Both the position numbers and the translations under genes were made by a program. 64,000 nucleotides of DNA. It comes from Vespula vulgaris (Eukaryota > Arthropoda > Insecta > Hymenoptera > Vespidae). The notes under the pieces are model-generated. The model saw nothing but the letters and a program-made list of their open reading frames with translations, had not been told where the DNA came from and did not search any database. Below are positions 13,598-23,400 of the stretch, in pieces. How positions within the stretch are numbered: position 1 is the stretch's first letter; every line of letters starts with the position of its first letter. Where the stretch lies: NCBI RefSeq assembly GCF_905475345.1, contig NC_066586.1, positions 3,263,501 to 3,327,500 on the forward strand, written 5' to 3'.

Positions 13598-16500
13598 GAT
13601 TGCTTGTTCGTTGTTTTGCTCGTGTGCTCCGTATTCACCTCTTCATTGATCTATTCGTATTTATGCTCGTGGTATTTACACGTTACATATTGCTTTATTT
13701 ATTTTACTTCTATTTTCGGAACTTTACTTAAATAACATCAGTCAAAATGTAACGAAACGAAATAAAATGTTATTGCAACTCGTAGGTACGATTGTTTAAA
13801 GATAAAACACATCATTCGCGGGAGTATCAAACGGAAGATAGCGTGACTTTAGAAAGAAAATTAATTTAGTAACTACTAAATCGAATGGCCGTAGATGATA
13901 ATCTAGGTCGTAAAAATAAAAGACAAGTCGATCCATCCATTTATTTTTCACTATGTCGTTCGACCGTAAAAGATGCATGTCTATTTAAAGCGAGGGGAAA
14001 AAAAGAAAAATAAAAAAGAAAAAAAAAAAGAGAGAGAGAAAAAAGTTTGGCTTCGTTCCAGTTTCATGAGACCAACGTCGAAGGTATAAATCTCTAGAGG
14101 ACTCGACGCCAAGCCTATGCGCGTACCTTTTAAAGAAATCCACGTTGACGCAAATCGAGAGGGTGGTTTTGGAAGGACGGGATGTTCGTTAACGGGACGA
14201 AAGTGATGGGGTTGGTCTTCTTCGTCCTCCGTTCGTCGAGACATTTAGCTCGGTAACCGCCCTCGATTCCTCGATCTATAGGGTGCGACACGAAATCGTT
14301 AATCTCGAGGTCGTCGAGTCCTTACCAAGTCATTCCCGATAAGAGAATCTCTAGAGAAGCCTTCTACGAGACACGATTTATCTTCTCTCCCACTCTCCCA
14401 CTTTCATTCCTCCTAACCGTCTCTTTTCTTCCTCTTCCGGAGACGCTTAACTCGCCTTTGAGAATATTCTAATGGTGCACGTATATTTGATACTCAATTA
14501 GAGCTACGGACGATTTTGTGTCCGTCCTTGCTTTATAATTCAATGACTTTCCCTACTGTTATAATACTCTTACGAGTTGTATCTTGGTTCGTTCGTAAAA
14601 AGAAAAATAATCGATACGACGACGATCATTCTTAAAAATAATTACGACAGAGTTTTATCAACGCTCGTAAGCTTATTAAAGATTATATTATTTTGCTTTG
14701 ATTTCATTTTACATTACTCACCGGCACTCTCAGAGGCGGAGACGTCCGGACAGGCCTGATACCTGAAAAGGAGTCGACTGTCGTCCGTGCACGTGTCGAC
14801 GTTGCTTTGTGGAATCGAGCAAGTACCATGACCTCGATTATACGAGAAGGTCATTGGTCCTCGAAAGGGACACGGTACTGGGAGTGCCTCCTCGCGAAAC
14901 ATAGAGTATAGGAGCGCATCGCCGGTGATGTACGAGCATAAAGACGACAAGGAGTTTCTAGTGTGGCAGTAAGCTGTGAACAGAAATTAATCTTCCATTT
15001 ATCTCCCCGTTAAATATGTATGTATATTTCGTCTTAAGAACGTTGTAATAAATACCGTGAAATCGAGACTAAGGAGTCAGGAGATGGAGGATTGTTACAA
15101 GAAAAATGTTAATATCTTTTTTATGCGTGTCCGTCATTGAAATTATAAAAAAAAAAGGAACTTATTATTCTCAGAAAATTATGAATCAAGACTTCGAGTA
15201 TTTTTATCGTCCGAACCAGAGCTTGGAAAGCTTTCGACGATGAGTACAATGAAATATCTTCTTCATACGTCTGGCAAAGAATTTTAATCGTGAGAGCGAG
15301 CAAAAGGTGAAAAATTCTTCAATCGCTTATGCCGCGAGCAAAAAACGTCCCGCTTTTGAATATTTCCCCTGGAAGGTACATACATACGACGAGAGTGTAA
15401 ATGAAAAGTTGCCGAGGTGTCTTTTCACGGTCGGAACAATTTTACGACGACGACGAGAACGATGATATCGATCGTGTCGTTTCGAGAGAACATTAGCCAG
15501 GGTGTTCGAAAAGTTTCAACGAAGACACCTTCGATTTTCATTGCTTTAAAACGTAGAATATTATGTTAGGACACGACTCGAGAGAACATTAACCTATATT
15601 TTGGAAGTTTCATCCCCCTAGTTGACTTCTAGAGACACCCTCACCCCCGTCATTTTTTTCCTCGACTTCCCTCGACCGTGAAAACTCCATTAAATCGCTA
15701 TAAATACTTTTCCAAATTACCTTCTGTACGATTTGAATGATGCTCTTTAAATATCGTCCGCCATTCATATAACTTTCGAACATTATAATAGCTGTGGCTG
15801 GTCGACCTTATTTCTTTTCGAATTAAATCACAATTATCGAAGGATCTCATACCATTCCCTTTCTCTTTCTTTCTGTCTGTCTCTTTCTCTTTATCTCTCT
15901 AACTCATTTAGATTTGCATATAAACGTCGGATTTTCTAGCGTACACGTAATAAAGCTGGATAATTAAGATTAATGTTTTCGAGTAAAAGTCGAGACAGTC
16001 CTGCTAAACCGTTGCTACGCTCGCATACATAAATGTTGCGTGTAATAACGCCACAAGTGCGCTAATTACCGCGCTAATGTAAGCTCGTTTAGATCGTGAC
16101 CAAAAGAAAAAAATAATATAGCAAAGAATATGTATATCTCTGTGTGTGTGTGTGTGTCTGCGTTTGTGTATGTGTGTGAGAAAGAGAAAGAGAGAAATAG
16201 GGAGACAAAAAGAAAGAGATGAAAAAACGAAGCAGAAAATCCAAAGAGATAGATGGGTAAACATATTTTTCTAAAATACGTGAAAAATTCATATTAACTA
16301 AAAGATCTGTTATCGACCAAGTGAAAAATACGAGGAAGGTAAAGCACGGTGATATCTTTGGTGGAAAAATAAAAAGTTAAGACAAAAGTTACTCGACAAA
16401 AGAAAAAAAAAAGTGGCGGAATGACGAATTTTCTCCAAGTACCAAGTTCATATGGACGAGTAGAAGTAACTCCAGCGTAGAAAACGTTCCTCGCGATCCC

Positions 16501-17998
16501 TTTTCTTCGAGTTCGGAAAAGTGGCGTGACGAGTCGGCAAAGACTTCGTCTCGCGAATGAACTTAACTTTTCTCGTGCGCAGGTGTTACTCTAAGCGAAG
16601 AAAAATGAACGAAAGCCCGACTATTAGTTTCTTTCGTGCATAGAATCGCATACAGCACCAAGTCGTTACTCGTGTCTACTAGTCGGTTCGTCGAGTTTTT
16701 TCAATCGATATTTTCGTTTTTTACTTTTTCACATTTACTTATTAAATATATTATATTATAGAAATTGTTTACAGAAAATTAACGGTATTAAATATTTTGT
16801 AAAAACCGCTATCTTTGTGATACTTTTTATAAAAAAAAAATAAATAAAACAAAAGAAAAGAAAAAAATTGTAAAGGAAAAAGAGATAGAGAGAGAAAGAG
16901 AGAGAAGAGGAGAGAAAGAGAAAGAGAAAGAGAAAGAGAAAGAGAAAGAGAAAGAAGAGAAGGAGAAACAATTTCGTTGATGTTAAGAAGAGCCATACAC
17001 GGATATTTTCTCTCTCTTCCTTTTTTTCTCTGCCAACACCGAAAGCACGAAGCAATAATATTGTGGCGCCCGAGGCGATGGGTGGGGAAAACGGGACCTA
17101 ATTTTAAAACTATTAAAGCGTTGCAAAAAGTGCAATATTGTGTTTTACCTCCGCCGTTGTTCTCCGTCCTTTCCCTCCCAATCCCTCTTTCTCACTCTCT
17201 CTCTCCCTCTTTCTCTATCTTTCTTCTCCCTTTCTCTAAAATACACTACCCTAGCTCTTTTTATTTTCTATTAAACGCTTGCCGTTATTTATGCTTTCCT
17301 AGACGTTAAATTTTCGCAAATGGAAAATAGAAAACGACAAGAATCGTTAAGGTAACGTTGCTTTAGCATTAATTCGTTCTGATCTCGTCGTTCGTATTTT
17401 ATTCTCTCTAGAACCTCCTAAAAGTTTTTATAATCCTTTAACTCCGTAGATCCTGACGGTGATAATTTAACGTCTCGCTCGACGCGCGCGTTAATTCGCG
17501 ACGCAACGCTTCGGAGACAAAGGGGCTTTTATTAAATAGAAGAAACGATTTTTCCGATGTAAGCAGACAGACGGAGTAGTCGAGTGGGATGGTCACGAGA
17601 CACAGAAGGGTTTACTCGTCCGTTTCTGTCGCTTCTACTTCGTCGTATTTGTTTATCTGTCCTTCTCCACGTCTACTCGCCGTTTCATTCTGACCCAATT
17701 CTCGGTTCTTCTAGCTACTTCACTCGAGCCCGAGCATTTTCCCGTCTCTTCTACTTTGTGTATCACGGTTAGTATGTACTACAATTCTTCGGAGTGACAA
17801 CGACGGACCACCATTGGTACGACCCATATTTTTTCGCGGCCAGCAGGACGACGATTTCGGCCACGGAAAGCAGAGAAATGCAAGCTGCGGACGACAGTAT
17901 TCTCTTCCTGTCTGTCCGTCTCTCTGTCTGCCCGCCTGCTGCTTGCGGTATAACGCTAGGCAGATTAAAAATCCGTTAAAAAAAAAGACAGAAAGAGG

Positions 17999-18045
<47 letters not shown>

Positions 18046-18228
18046 AAAGCCAGAAGAGGAGACTTTGACAAATTGTCGAAAAATATGGGGGAAGAGGCAA
18101 CATCCACCGCCAACAGTCCTGGTGTTCTGTTCGTTCTTTTCTCTTATCCTTTTTTGGCCAACCACGTAACATCGTCACAGACTCATCCCATTGCTCTTTA
18201 TTCCTTCTCCATCTCTTTCTATCTTTCC

Positions 18229-18279
<51 letters not shown>

Positions 18280-19430
18280 TTTTCTTTTTGATCTACTGCC
18301 AAACTCTACTTTCTTTCCACAACGCGTTATCACTATATCCTTTCTATTCTACAACATCACGGACTTGGATCGAATTCGTTGTCTGGCTTTCACATGAGAA
18401 ACTTAGAAACTTCGGTCTTTCCACTCACTCGTTACGTTAAATAATAAATTTCGATCTTCCACTAGCGGAACGTTATCTCTCGGTGCTTTTACGATATTTC
18501 GTGTGAATAGAAAATCGAGTTCGTATCGAGAAACCGCGGAATAATTTCTAACTTTTCCGATCGCTTATAGATAAGTTATCCGATCAATTTTTTTTTTTTT
18601 GAATTATTTTCTTTTGATCTTTAGTATCTTTACTCACACGCGCGCGCATGTATGTGTATTTGTTTTTCTTTTTTTTTTATTTATCTTTTGTTGCATGATC
18701 GATAAAACTGTAGACGAAATGGGTATAACATGTCAAATCCAGCAGTTTCCAACACGTCCAACCAATAACCTACTTCTCATCCCAATTCATATTTACCAGC
18801 ACCTCTCTCTAACACCCACACATCTATTCCTTCACCGATATATGATCTTTCCCGAGCGTTCATTTCGTTCCCTTGTCACTACGTTATCACTTTCGATCAT
18901 GGTTGGTCGATCAAAGTGTCGTTAACACGATGCAAAAAAAAAAGAAGGGACGATATCGTCTGTATATTTCTAAACATCGAACTTGTCCGAACGTTCCACT
19001 TAAGCGAATTTATTGATCGAGACATCTCTCAAAAAGAAAAAAGATGGATAGACGAATATATTGGGTTCGGCAAAAAGAGAAAACTTTCGATGAGTTACAA
19101 ATAGAATGCGATTTTGTTTAAGAAAAGAAAAAGAGAAAGAGAGAGAGAGAAAGGGAAATGTTCAAATAACGATATAAACAAAACAATTATCCAACTACAT
19201 TTCTCACAATATATCTATATTAACGAGTTAAGTGAAGTATCATTTAACGATCTCAGTTTTCTTTCTCTTTTTCTTAGATCACAGAGTATAAGCGTTATAA
19301 ACGAGTTTCACAGTCTCGGTAGAATTAACAAAACCATTTACTGCTTCCTTGTCTTCCACTCATCGTCATTTATACTCACAAGGAAAATCGTTAAGTTCTC
19401 TTCAACGAATAATTCCCTACATCCTATGAC

Positions 19431-19469
<39 letters not shown>

Positions 19470-21689
19470 ATGCCACTCATCCCTCTTTCTGCCTTCTTTT
19501 TTCCCTTCCTCTCGTCATCGTCGAGCTTTTAATTAACGATCGGCATTCTAATTAACGAGTGGATTTCCGGAGTGGTAGTAGGAAAGGATCGCGCGGCAAA
19601 ATGTGCACAGCTGGGAAATCGCTATCGATCGAGAACGAAACAACGTCGTGGAGAAAAGAACGGAGGAGGACAACGGCGAATGCACCCATCTTTTCCATGA
19701 AGCTTCTTCTTCTACTCTACCTCTCCACCTCTACCTCCATCTCATCCTCCTCCTTTTTCTCTTCCTCCTCCTCCTCCTCCTCCTCCTCCTCCTCCGCCTC
19801 TTCTTCCTTCTTCTCCTCGCAGATTGTACTTACTCTCTTTGTACTGGAGAACATTGGAGTGCTTCTCGTGAATGACGACGCAGCGGTAGCAGGATTTCCT
19901 GGAACGAAGAGAAAGACGATGTTCCTTTAGTTTAAAGTCCCGCAATGTCCTATTCCCTTCTCCTTCATCCTTCTTGAAGAAGGATCAAGGAATGGTAAGG
20001 GAAAAAGAGAAAGAGAAAGAAAAAAAATAAAAGGCGCACAATCACGATTATGAAATTTTTCTCGTTCATTTGCGTCGTACTTATCCACCTCGCCGTATCT
20101 CCAATTCTATTCAAGACTATTTGAAAAGTACGAGTATACTGAGCGCTATATATTTTATACTGCATGAATATACTATTAATCGTTCCGAATATAGTCCATA
20201 AAAAAGTCATTAGCAAAATATCTCTCATAAAAAAAGAAAAATAGAGAAAAGGAAAAAAGAAAAAAGAAAAAAAGAAAGAAAGGAAGAAAAAGAAAAAAAG
20301 GAAGAAAAACAAGAAATAATCTTGTAAGATTGACAAGAATAAAAGGTATAGAAATTCGCGAGGAACGATTAATTTAATATTATAATAAAGCGAGGACAAA
20401 CGAGCCACATGGTTATACATTTTCTTTCGACCATGGCGTACCGTGAGGCCGTTTCCTCGGATTTTTTTTATCTCGCTCGCCGGCCCGTATCGATCGAACT
20501 CGCCCCCGCGGTGTAAAAGGTGGAGAAGGGTGTAGAAGAAGAAAAAGGAGGAGAAGGAGGGTGAAAGCCGATAGAAATCTCCACGAAAACTTGAGGCAAC
20601 TCGTGTGACACGAGCATTACGCGGAGAAACAACGTCGACTTTCTCTCTCTCTCTCTCTTTCTTTCTCTCTCTCTCTTCTAAATACACACGCACATACACA
20701 CGCATGTACGCGCGCGTACCCACGCCACACACCTACACATATATATACACCCTTCTTCTTCGTCTACCACGTACTCACGTCTACCCCTTCCCAACTCTAC
20801 CGTACTTTCCTTTCCTTACGTGTATATTGCGTGTATTAGAGAAGAACAACGTAACTCCACACGTAACACCAGCACTCTCTCTACTCTACCCCAAACCTTC
20901 CTTCTCTCTCTCTCTCTCTCTCATCCTTTTCTTTGACGACGTATCCCAAGCTCTCCCCACTCGTCCTTCTCCTTCCTTTTTCCTCCAAGCTTTTAATCCT
21001 TTCCAGACCCGAGGCCAAACTCTACGGGCAGTGCAAAACGGCACACACGAGGAGGAACGAGCCAAGCAAGCGTCGGGCGAGGCGCCAGCAAGGCTGCGAT
21101 ATGACACGACGAGAGATCGAACCGATACGAATTGCGAAACAAACAGTACCTCGGCGAGCTCGTCATCCGACCCAACGCCGATAAATTGAAAAATAACGAT
21201 ATCGATATCGAAATATATCCACCCACGTAACTATAGTTATAACTATAGTTATATACGTATGTCATTGCTAAAGCTATCCTCGCAAAAGGGACAAGATTGA
21301 ACGAACGATATCGCGGCTCTAGGATTGATGAAATTTCAAAATTTGCCATCACATCGATGCGCGAAAACCAACACGAGTAAAAAGAACGATATTTGTTTTG
21401 AATCGTCGTTGCGTTGTTGTTGTTCTTATTGTAGTCGTTATCGTTATATTATTATTATTATTATTGATATATTGTTCGTTCGATCGCATTTACTCGGTAA
21501 GAAAGATTACGAAACTCGATAGAAATCATCTTTACGTAGAGATTACTCACATGTCGACTAGAAGGAACTTGTCCCCCTCATTGTGGAGACACCTGCCTTT
21601 ACTGGAAAGCTCATTCCTGGATATTACAATCGATTGCCTCACGCCACTTTGAAACCAGGTGCCTTCCCAACGCGGTGGAAACGTACATT
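6442..21689 (-). CDS. Split gene for an extracellular cysteine-rich protein (DUF7042-7045-like), 5' end missing
   Basis: This entry gives the whole model; each exon is listed separately. Six exons (21689-21551, 19898-19834, 14973-14722, 10791-10474, 7142-6845, 6584-6442) join at GT-AG sites with matching phases into one open frame of about 405 residues. I count 18 cysteines, an even number, and two N-glycosylation sequons (NAS and NGS in the fifth exon), which suggests a disulfide-bonded extracellular protein. Four modules appear in order: CTFPPRWEGTWFQSGV to YKET (about residues 2-69), CPFRGPMTFSYNRGHG to QACPDV (103-147), ELECLATWKEGSSRYLVG to RCFVYE (155-192), and KCSFPNWL to PYLTLV (265-405). 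From memory they resemble DUF7044, DUF7043, DUF7042 and DUF7045 of uncharacterised arthropod proteins; the names need a Pfam search. The first codon seen is split, so an upstream exon with Met and signal peptide must exist. The 3' end is uncertain. Confidence 0.88.
6845..7142 (-). CDS. Coding exon, DUF7045-like module, first part
   Basis: The exon lies between acceptor GTGTTGCAG and donor GTAATT and encodes 98 full codons. It opens SSPGKCSFPNWLTGHSSGG, includes LTWHTLDLARSYTFHP, the two N-glycosylation sequons NAS and NGS, then KILCNIIKQTNPAQG and MIMIMLVAHFTVG. The hydrophobic run MIMIMLVAHFTV is short and probably a buried strand; it is too short and too close to cysteines to be a convincing membrane span. 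The exon ends with two bases (TG) of a Cys codon completed in the next exon. The Cys-Ser-Phe-Pro-x-Trp-Leu opening repeats the style of the first module (Cys-Thr-Phe-Pro-Pro-x-Trp). This may mean the first and last modules are distant duplicates. Confidence 0.92.
7930..7972. repeat. (TAGG)n tetranucleotide array
   Basis: About ten GGTA units with one GGGA variant. It differs from the insect telomere unit TTAGG and is interstitial. Confidence 0.93.
9168..9205. repeat. (CT)n microsatellite
   Basis: Perfect dinucleotide run within an intron. Confidence 0.95.
10474..10791 (-). CDS. Coding exon, DUF7042-like module
   Basis: The acceptor is GTGTTTCCAG and the preferred donor is AAAG|GTGAAC, which is weaker than the other donors of this gene. 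The exon gives 105 full codons: ELECLATWKEGSSRYLVG, then YRCFVYEK, then a less structured Met/Gly/Pro-rich stretch (about residues 200-225), and ATCNGLSSPMEG near the end. The Cys-Leu-Ala-Thr-Trp...Arg-Tyr-Leu-Val-Gly and Tyr-Arg-Cys-Phe-Val-Tyr blocks are the recognisable core. It is phase 1 at both ends and 318 nt long, so it is symmetric like the preceding exon. If the donor is not used, the frame continues 10 codons (ending in VDLSI) to a stop, so intron retention would give a truncated form lacking the last module. GC content is well above the introns. Confidence 0.93.
11520..11701. repeat. Inverted trinucleotide tracts, (TCG)n facing (CGA)n
   Basis: A near-perfect TCG run of about 100 bp (11520-11622) is followed, after about 20 bp of unique DNA, by about 60 bp of CGA/ACG trinucleotides with CAA, ATG and GGC interruptions (11641-11701). 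The two arms are complementary and could fold into a long hairpin. The poly-Asp and poly-Arg frames here are artefacts. Confidence 0.92.
12274..12350. repeat. (GAC)n trinucleotide tract
   Basis: Imperfect GACGAC array in the same sense as the right arm of the hairpin 600 bp upstream. It yields a spurious Asp-rich frame. Confidence 0.9.
14722..14973 (-). CDS. Coding exon, DUF7043-like module
   Basis: The exon runs from acceptor TTCACAG to donor GTGAGT and encodes 83 full codons plus split codons at both ends. It starts YCHTRNSLSSLC, continues to CPFRGPMTFSYNRGHG, then CSIPQSNVDTC, and ends in YQACPDVSASESA. Six cysteines lie here. The Cys-Pro-Phe-x-Gly-Pro...Phe-Ser-Tyr-Asn-x-Gly pattern, the Pro-x-Ser-x-Val-Asp-x-Cys block and the final Gln-Ala-Cys-Pro-Asp-Val are what I recognise as the second module. 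Both ends are phase 1 and the length is 252 nt, so the exon is symmetric: it could be skipped or duplicated without a frame shift, as is common for extracellular-module exons. There is no sign of damage. Confidence 0.93.
18002..18276. repeat. (GA)n and (CT)n facing each other
   Basis: A 41-bp (GA)n run at 18002-18042 and a 45-bp (CT)n run at 18232-18276 lie about 190 bp apart and are mutually complementary, so the pair is a potential hairpin. Confidence 0.93.
19763..19800. repeat. (TCC)n trinucleotide tract beside a splice site
   Basis: Nearly perfect TCC run. In the gene's sense strand it reads GGAGGA and starts about 33 nt after the donor of the 65-nt exon. Confidence 0.93.
19834..19898 (-). 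CDS. 65-nt coding exon completing the DUF7044-like module
   Basis: This short exon supplies CYRCVVIHEKHSNVLQYKE. It bridges the GDKFLLVD end of the previous exon and the YCHTRNSL start of the next, and it fixes the phase mismatch that would arise if those two were joined directly. The acceptor is a clean pyrimidine tract ending CCAG and the donor is GTAAGT. The first base G completes ATG (Met) and the last base A starts an ACT (Thr) codon. Its length is not a multiple of three, so skipping it would shift the frame. The Cys-Tyr-Arg-Cys motif adds two cysteines. The intron just downstream carries a (GGA)n tract on the transcribed sense strand, starting about 33 nt past the splice site. An automated gene finder could easily miss this exon. 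Confidence 0.9.
19899..21550. other. Intron (1.65 kb)
   Basis: Bounded by donor GTGAGT and an acceptor ending CCAG on the minus strand. It contains purine-rich low-complexity DNA at 20000-20330, (CT)n near 20641-20680, a GC-rich stretch at 20990-21190 and two perfect palindromes at 21197-21251. The GC-rich stretch is open in several frames on both strands but shows no motif, and no acceptor-donor pair places it in the gene's frame. Confidence 0.75.
21551..21689 (-). CDS. First visible coding exon, DUF7044-like module, N-terminal half
   Basis: The exon follows an acceptor TTGTTTCAG and ends at a strong donor GTGAGT. It begins with the last two bases (AA) of a split codon, probably Glu or Lys, and then reads CTFPPRWEGTWFQSGV. 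It ends in GDKFLLVD plus two bases (AT) of a split Met codon completed by the next exon. The Cys-x-Phe-Pro...Trp-x-Gly-x-Trp-Phe-Gln-Ser-Gly pattern and the GDKFLLVD block are the recognisable core of the first module. The exon is clearly more GC-rich than the flanking introns. It contains no plausible signal peptide or initiator Met in frame, so it cannot be the 5' coding exon. The 139-nt length and start phase require an upstream exon ending with one base of a codon. Confidence 0.92.
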
Positions 21690-23346
21690 CTGAAACAATT
21701 TATTAAAAGAACATTAATTTTTTGTCAGCGAAAACAAAAATAGAATACTTAGATATATCAAAATTTACGATTCTATCGATTGTCTCAAAATAGATATAAA
21801 TAGTTTGTCATTATTATCGATCGAACGATTGAAAGTTTATCGATTACAAATAAAAATATATACATACGTATATATATGTATGAACGTATGTGTATGGATG
21901 TATCGAAATATTTTCATTCTCTCTTCTCTGTCACTTACGTCGCGGATCCTTCGAAGAACGCGAACAAATATATTCCATCTCCGAGATTCGATTATCCCTG
22001 TCACGAAGCCAAAACGGAAGCCTGTTTATATGGAGCTTTCTTGGAAGAAGACTCAGAGGGAAGAAGATAGAGATAGAGGTGACTTAGATGGAATAGAAGC
22101 GGGAAGATGAGCGAAGGATCCTGTAATATCCACGATGAAGTAATTTGGGACAAATCGGTACGCGGAGCGAAGACAAAGGTTGTTGGAAGGAGAATGACTG
22201 TATACGTGTGTATATGTGTGCGTGCATGTGAGAGAGGGAGAGATAGAGAGTCGCGGTACCGAGATGAGAATTCCCAAGGTGGAATAATCCCAAGGGCGAG
22301 GCGAATTTCCGGGAACTACCGTCGACGTGGAAGGGATACATCCCGGCGAGTTATCGACGATAATCGAAATCCAGGGTAGTCCCTCGTGCCTCGTTCGTTT
22401 CCCTATGTTCGCGTCCACGAGTCCAAAAGACCAAAATGCGACTTGGCTAACGCGTTTCTACATGCACACGTACATATACAACGTACACAGATTCGTACGT
22501 GTATCTTTGTTCTATCGGATAAAAAAAAGATGAGTCGAGAAATCTCAAAATTTCATTCTTCGATATTTAAACGATCTGCGATTTCATTTCTTAAGTGTTT
22601 AAATGTGTATAAATGATTATTATCGCACGCATATTTTTATTTAAATATTTAGAAGTATTATTGAAAATAAGAAAGAAACAACAAATGAAATGCTATCGGC
22701 GTTAATTCGTCCTTGTCGTTGTTTCTTTTTCACTCTTTCTACGTTTCTTCTCTATCTTTCAATCCTGGATGTAAAGTCGCATGAAAGCATAAACGAAAAC
22801 ATCCATTCGCGGAGGACGTCCTTCGACGAGCTTAAGTGCCTTCATTTTTCTCATAAAAACGTTTGTACAAACGAAACGGTTTGCTCTTTTTGTAACCGCG
22901 GAGATGTACTTAACGCGTAGAAAGATGTAAACGGAACAAAGTGGTCATTTACTCTGGGACGTTTTCACGTATAAAGTTGTGTGAGACTGTGACATGGAAA
23001 GTGGATGATTTACTGAACGAGTTGGAGGAAGATAAGATAAAGAAAGAAAAAGAGATAGAGAGAAAGAGAGATAAAAGAATGAAGACTTAAGAACGCGTTT
23101 GCTTGTGTTACCGAATTTGGAGAGCTTTTCTTTTAAACTCACGTTTAAGTAAGCATTTTATAGGCATCATAAAAATCCAATTAAATCATCGCATAGATGT
23201 TTTTATTATTTCCAACTTTTAACGATATCTTTTAAACGTTCAACAGGATTAAACGATCTTACGTAAATGAAAACTATTTCGAGGACCTCTTTAACCGTAT
23301 GAATAGAAAATATTTGAATGGAAAAAAAGAAATGTATAAATGTTTC

Positions 23347-23350
<4 letters not shown>

Positions 23351-23398
<48 letters not shown>
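23351..23398. repeat. (AT)n microsatellite
   Basis: About 24 perfect dinucleotide units. Confidence 0.95.

Positions 23399-23400
<2 letters not shown>

Larger units (their letters stand above)
10792..14721. other. Intron (3.9 kb) with trinucleotide hairpin
   Basis: Bounded by donor GTGAGT and acceptor CCAG on the minus strand. It contains the (TCG)n/(CGA)n inverted trinucleotide tracts at 11520-11701 and a second (GAC)n tract at 12274-12350, the long imperfect (GA)n/(GAAA)n tract at about 11870-12170, and (CT)n at 13520-13592. The poly-Asp, poly-Arg and poly-Val frames that cover these repeats are artefacts. Confidence 0.8.
14974..19833. other. Intron (4.9 kb), microsatellite-rich
   Basis: The longest well-bounded intron of the gene. 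It holds (GT)n at 16142-16158, (GAAA)n at 16911-16950, (GA)n at 18002-18042, (CT)n at 18232-18276 and 19435-19465, a (TCC)n tract at 19763-19800, a small element candidate at 15495-15645, and a possible mariner-like end at 19059-19100. No second gene was recognised on either strand. Confidence 0.8.

Noticed and set aside
14957..14973. Alternative acceptor 16 nt inside the second-module exon, allowing a direct join to 21551
   Set aside because: The site has a poor pyrimidine context, and the 65-nt exon at 19834-19898 resolves the phase and supplies the conserved CYRC motif.
19965..20732. The longest frame in the window, 255 codons, minus strand
   Set aside because: It consists mostly of Phe/Leu/Ser-rich low complexity from purine-rich tracts. 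It lies in the intron between two sure exons and no splice sites connect it to the gene's frame.
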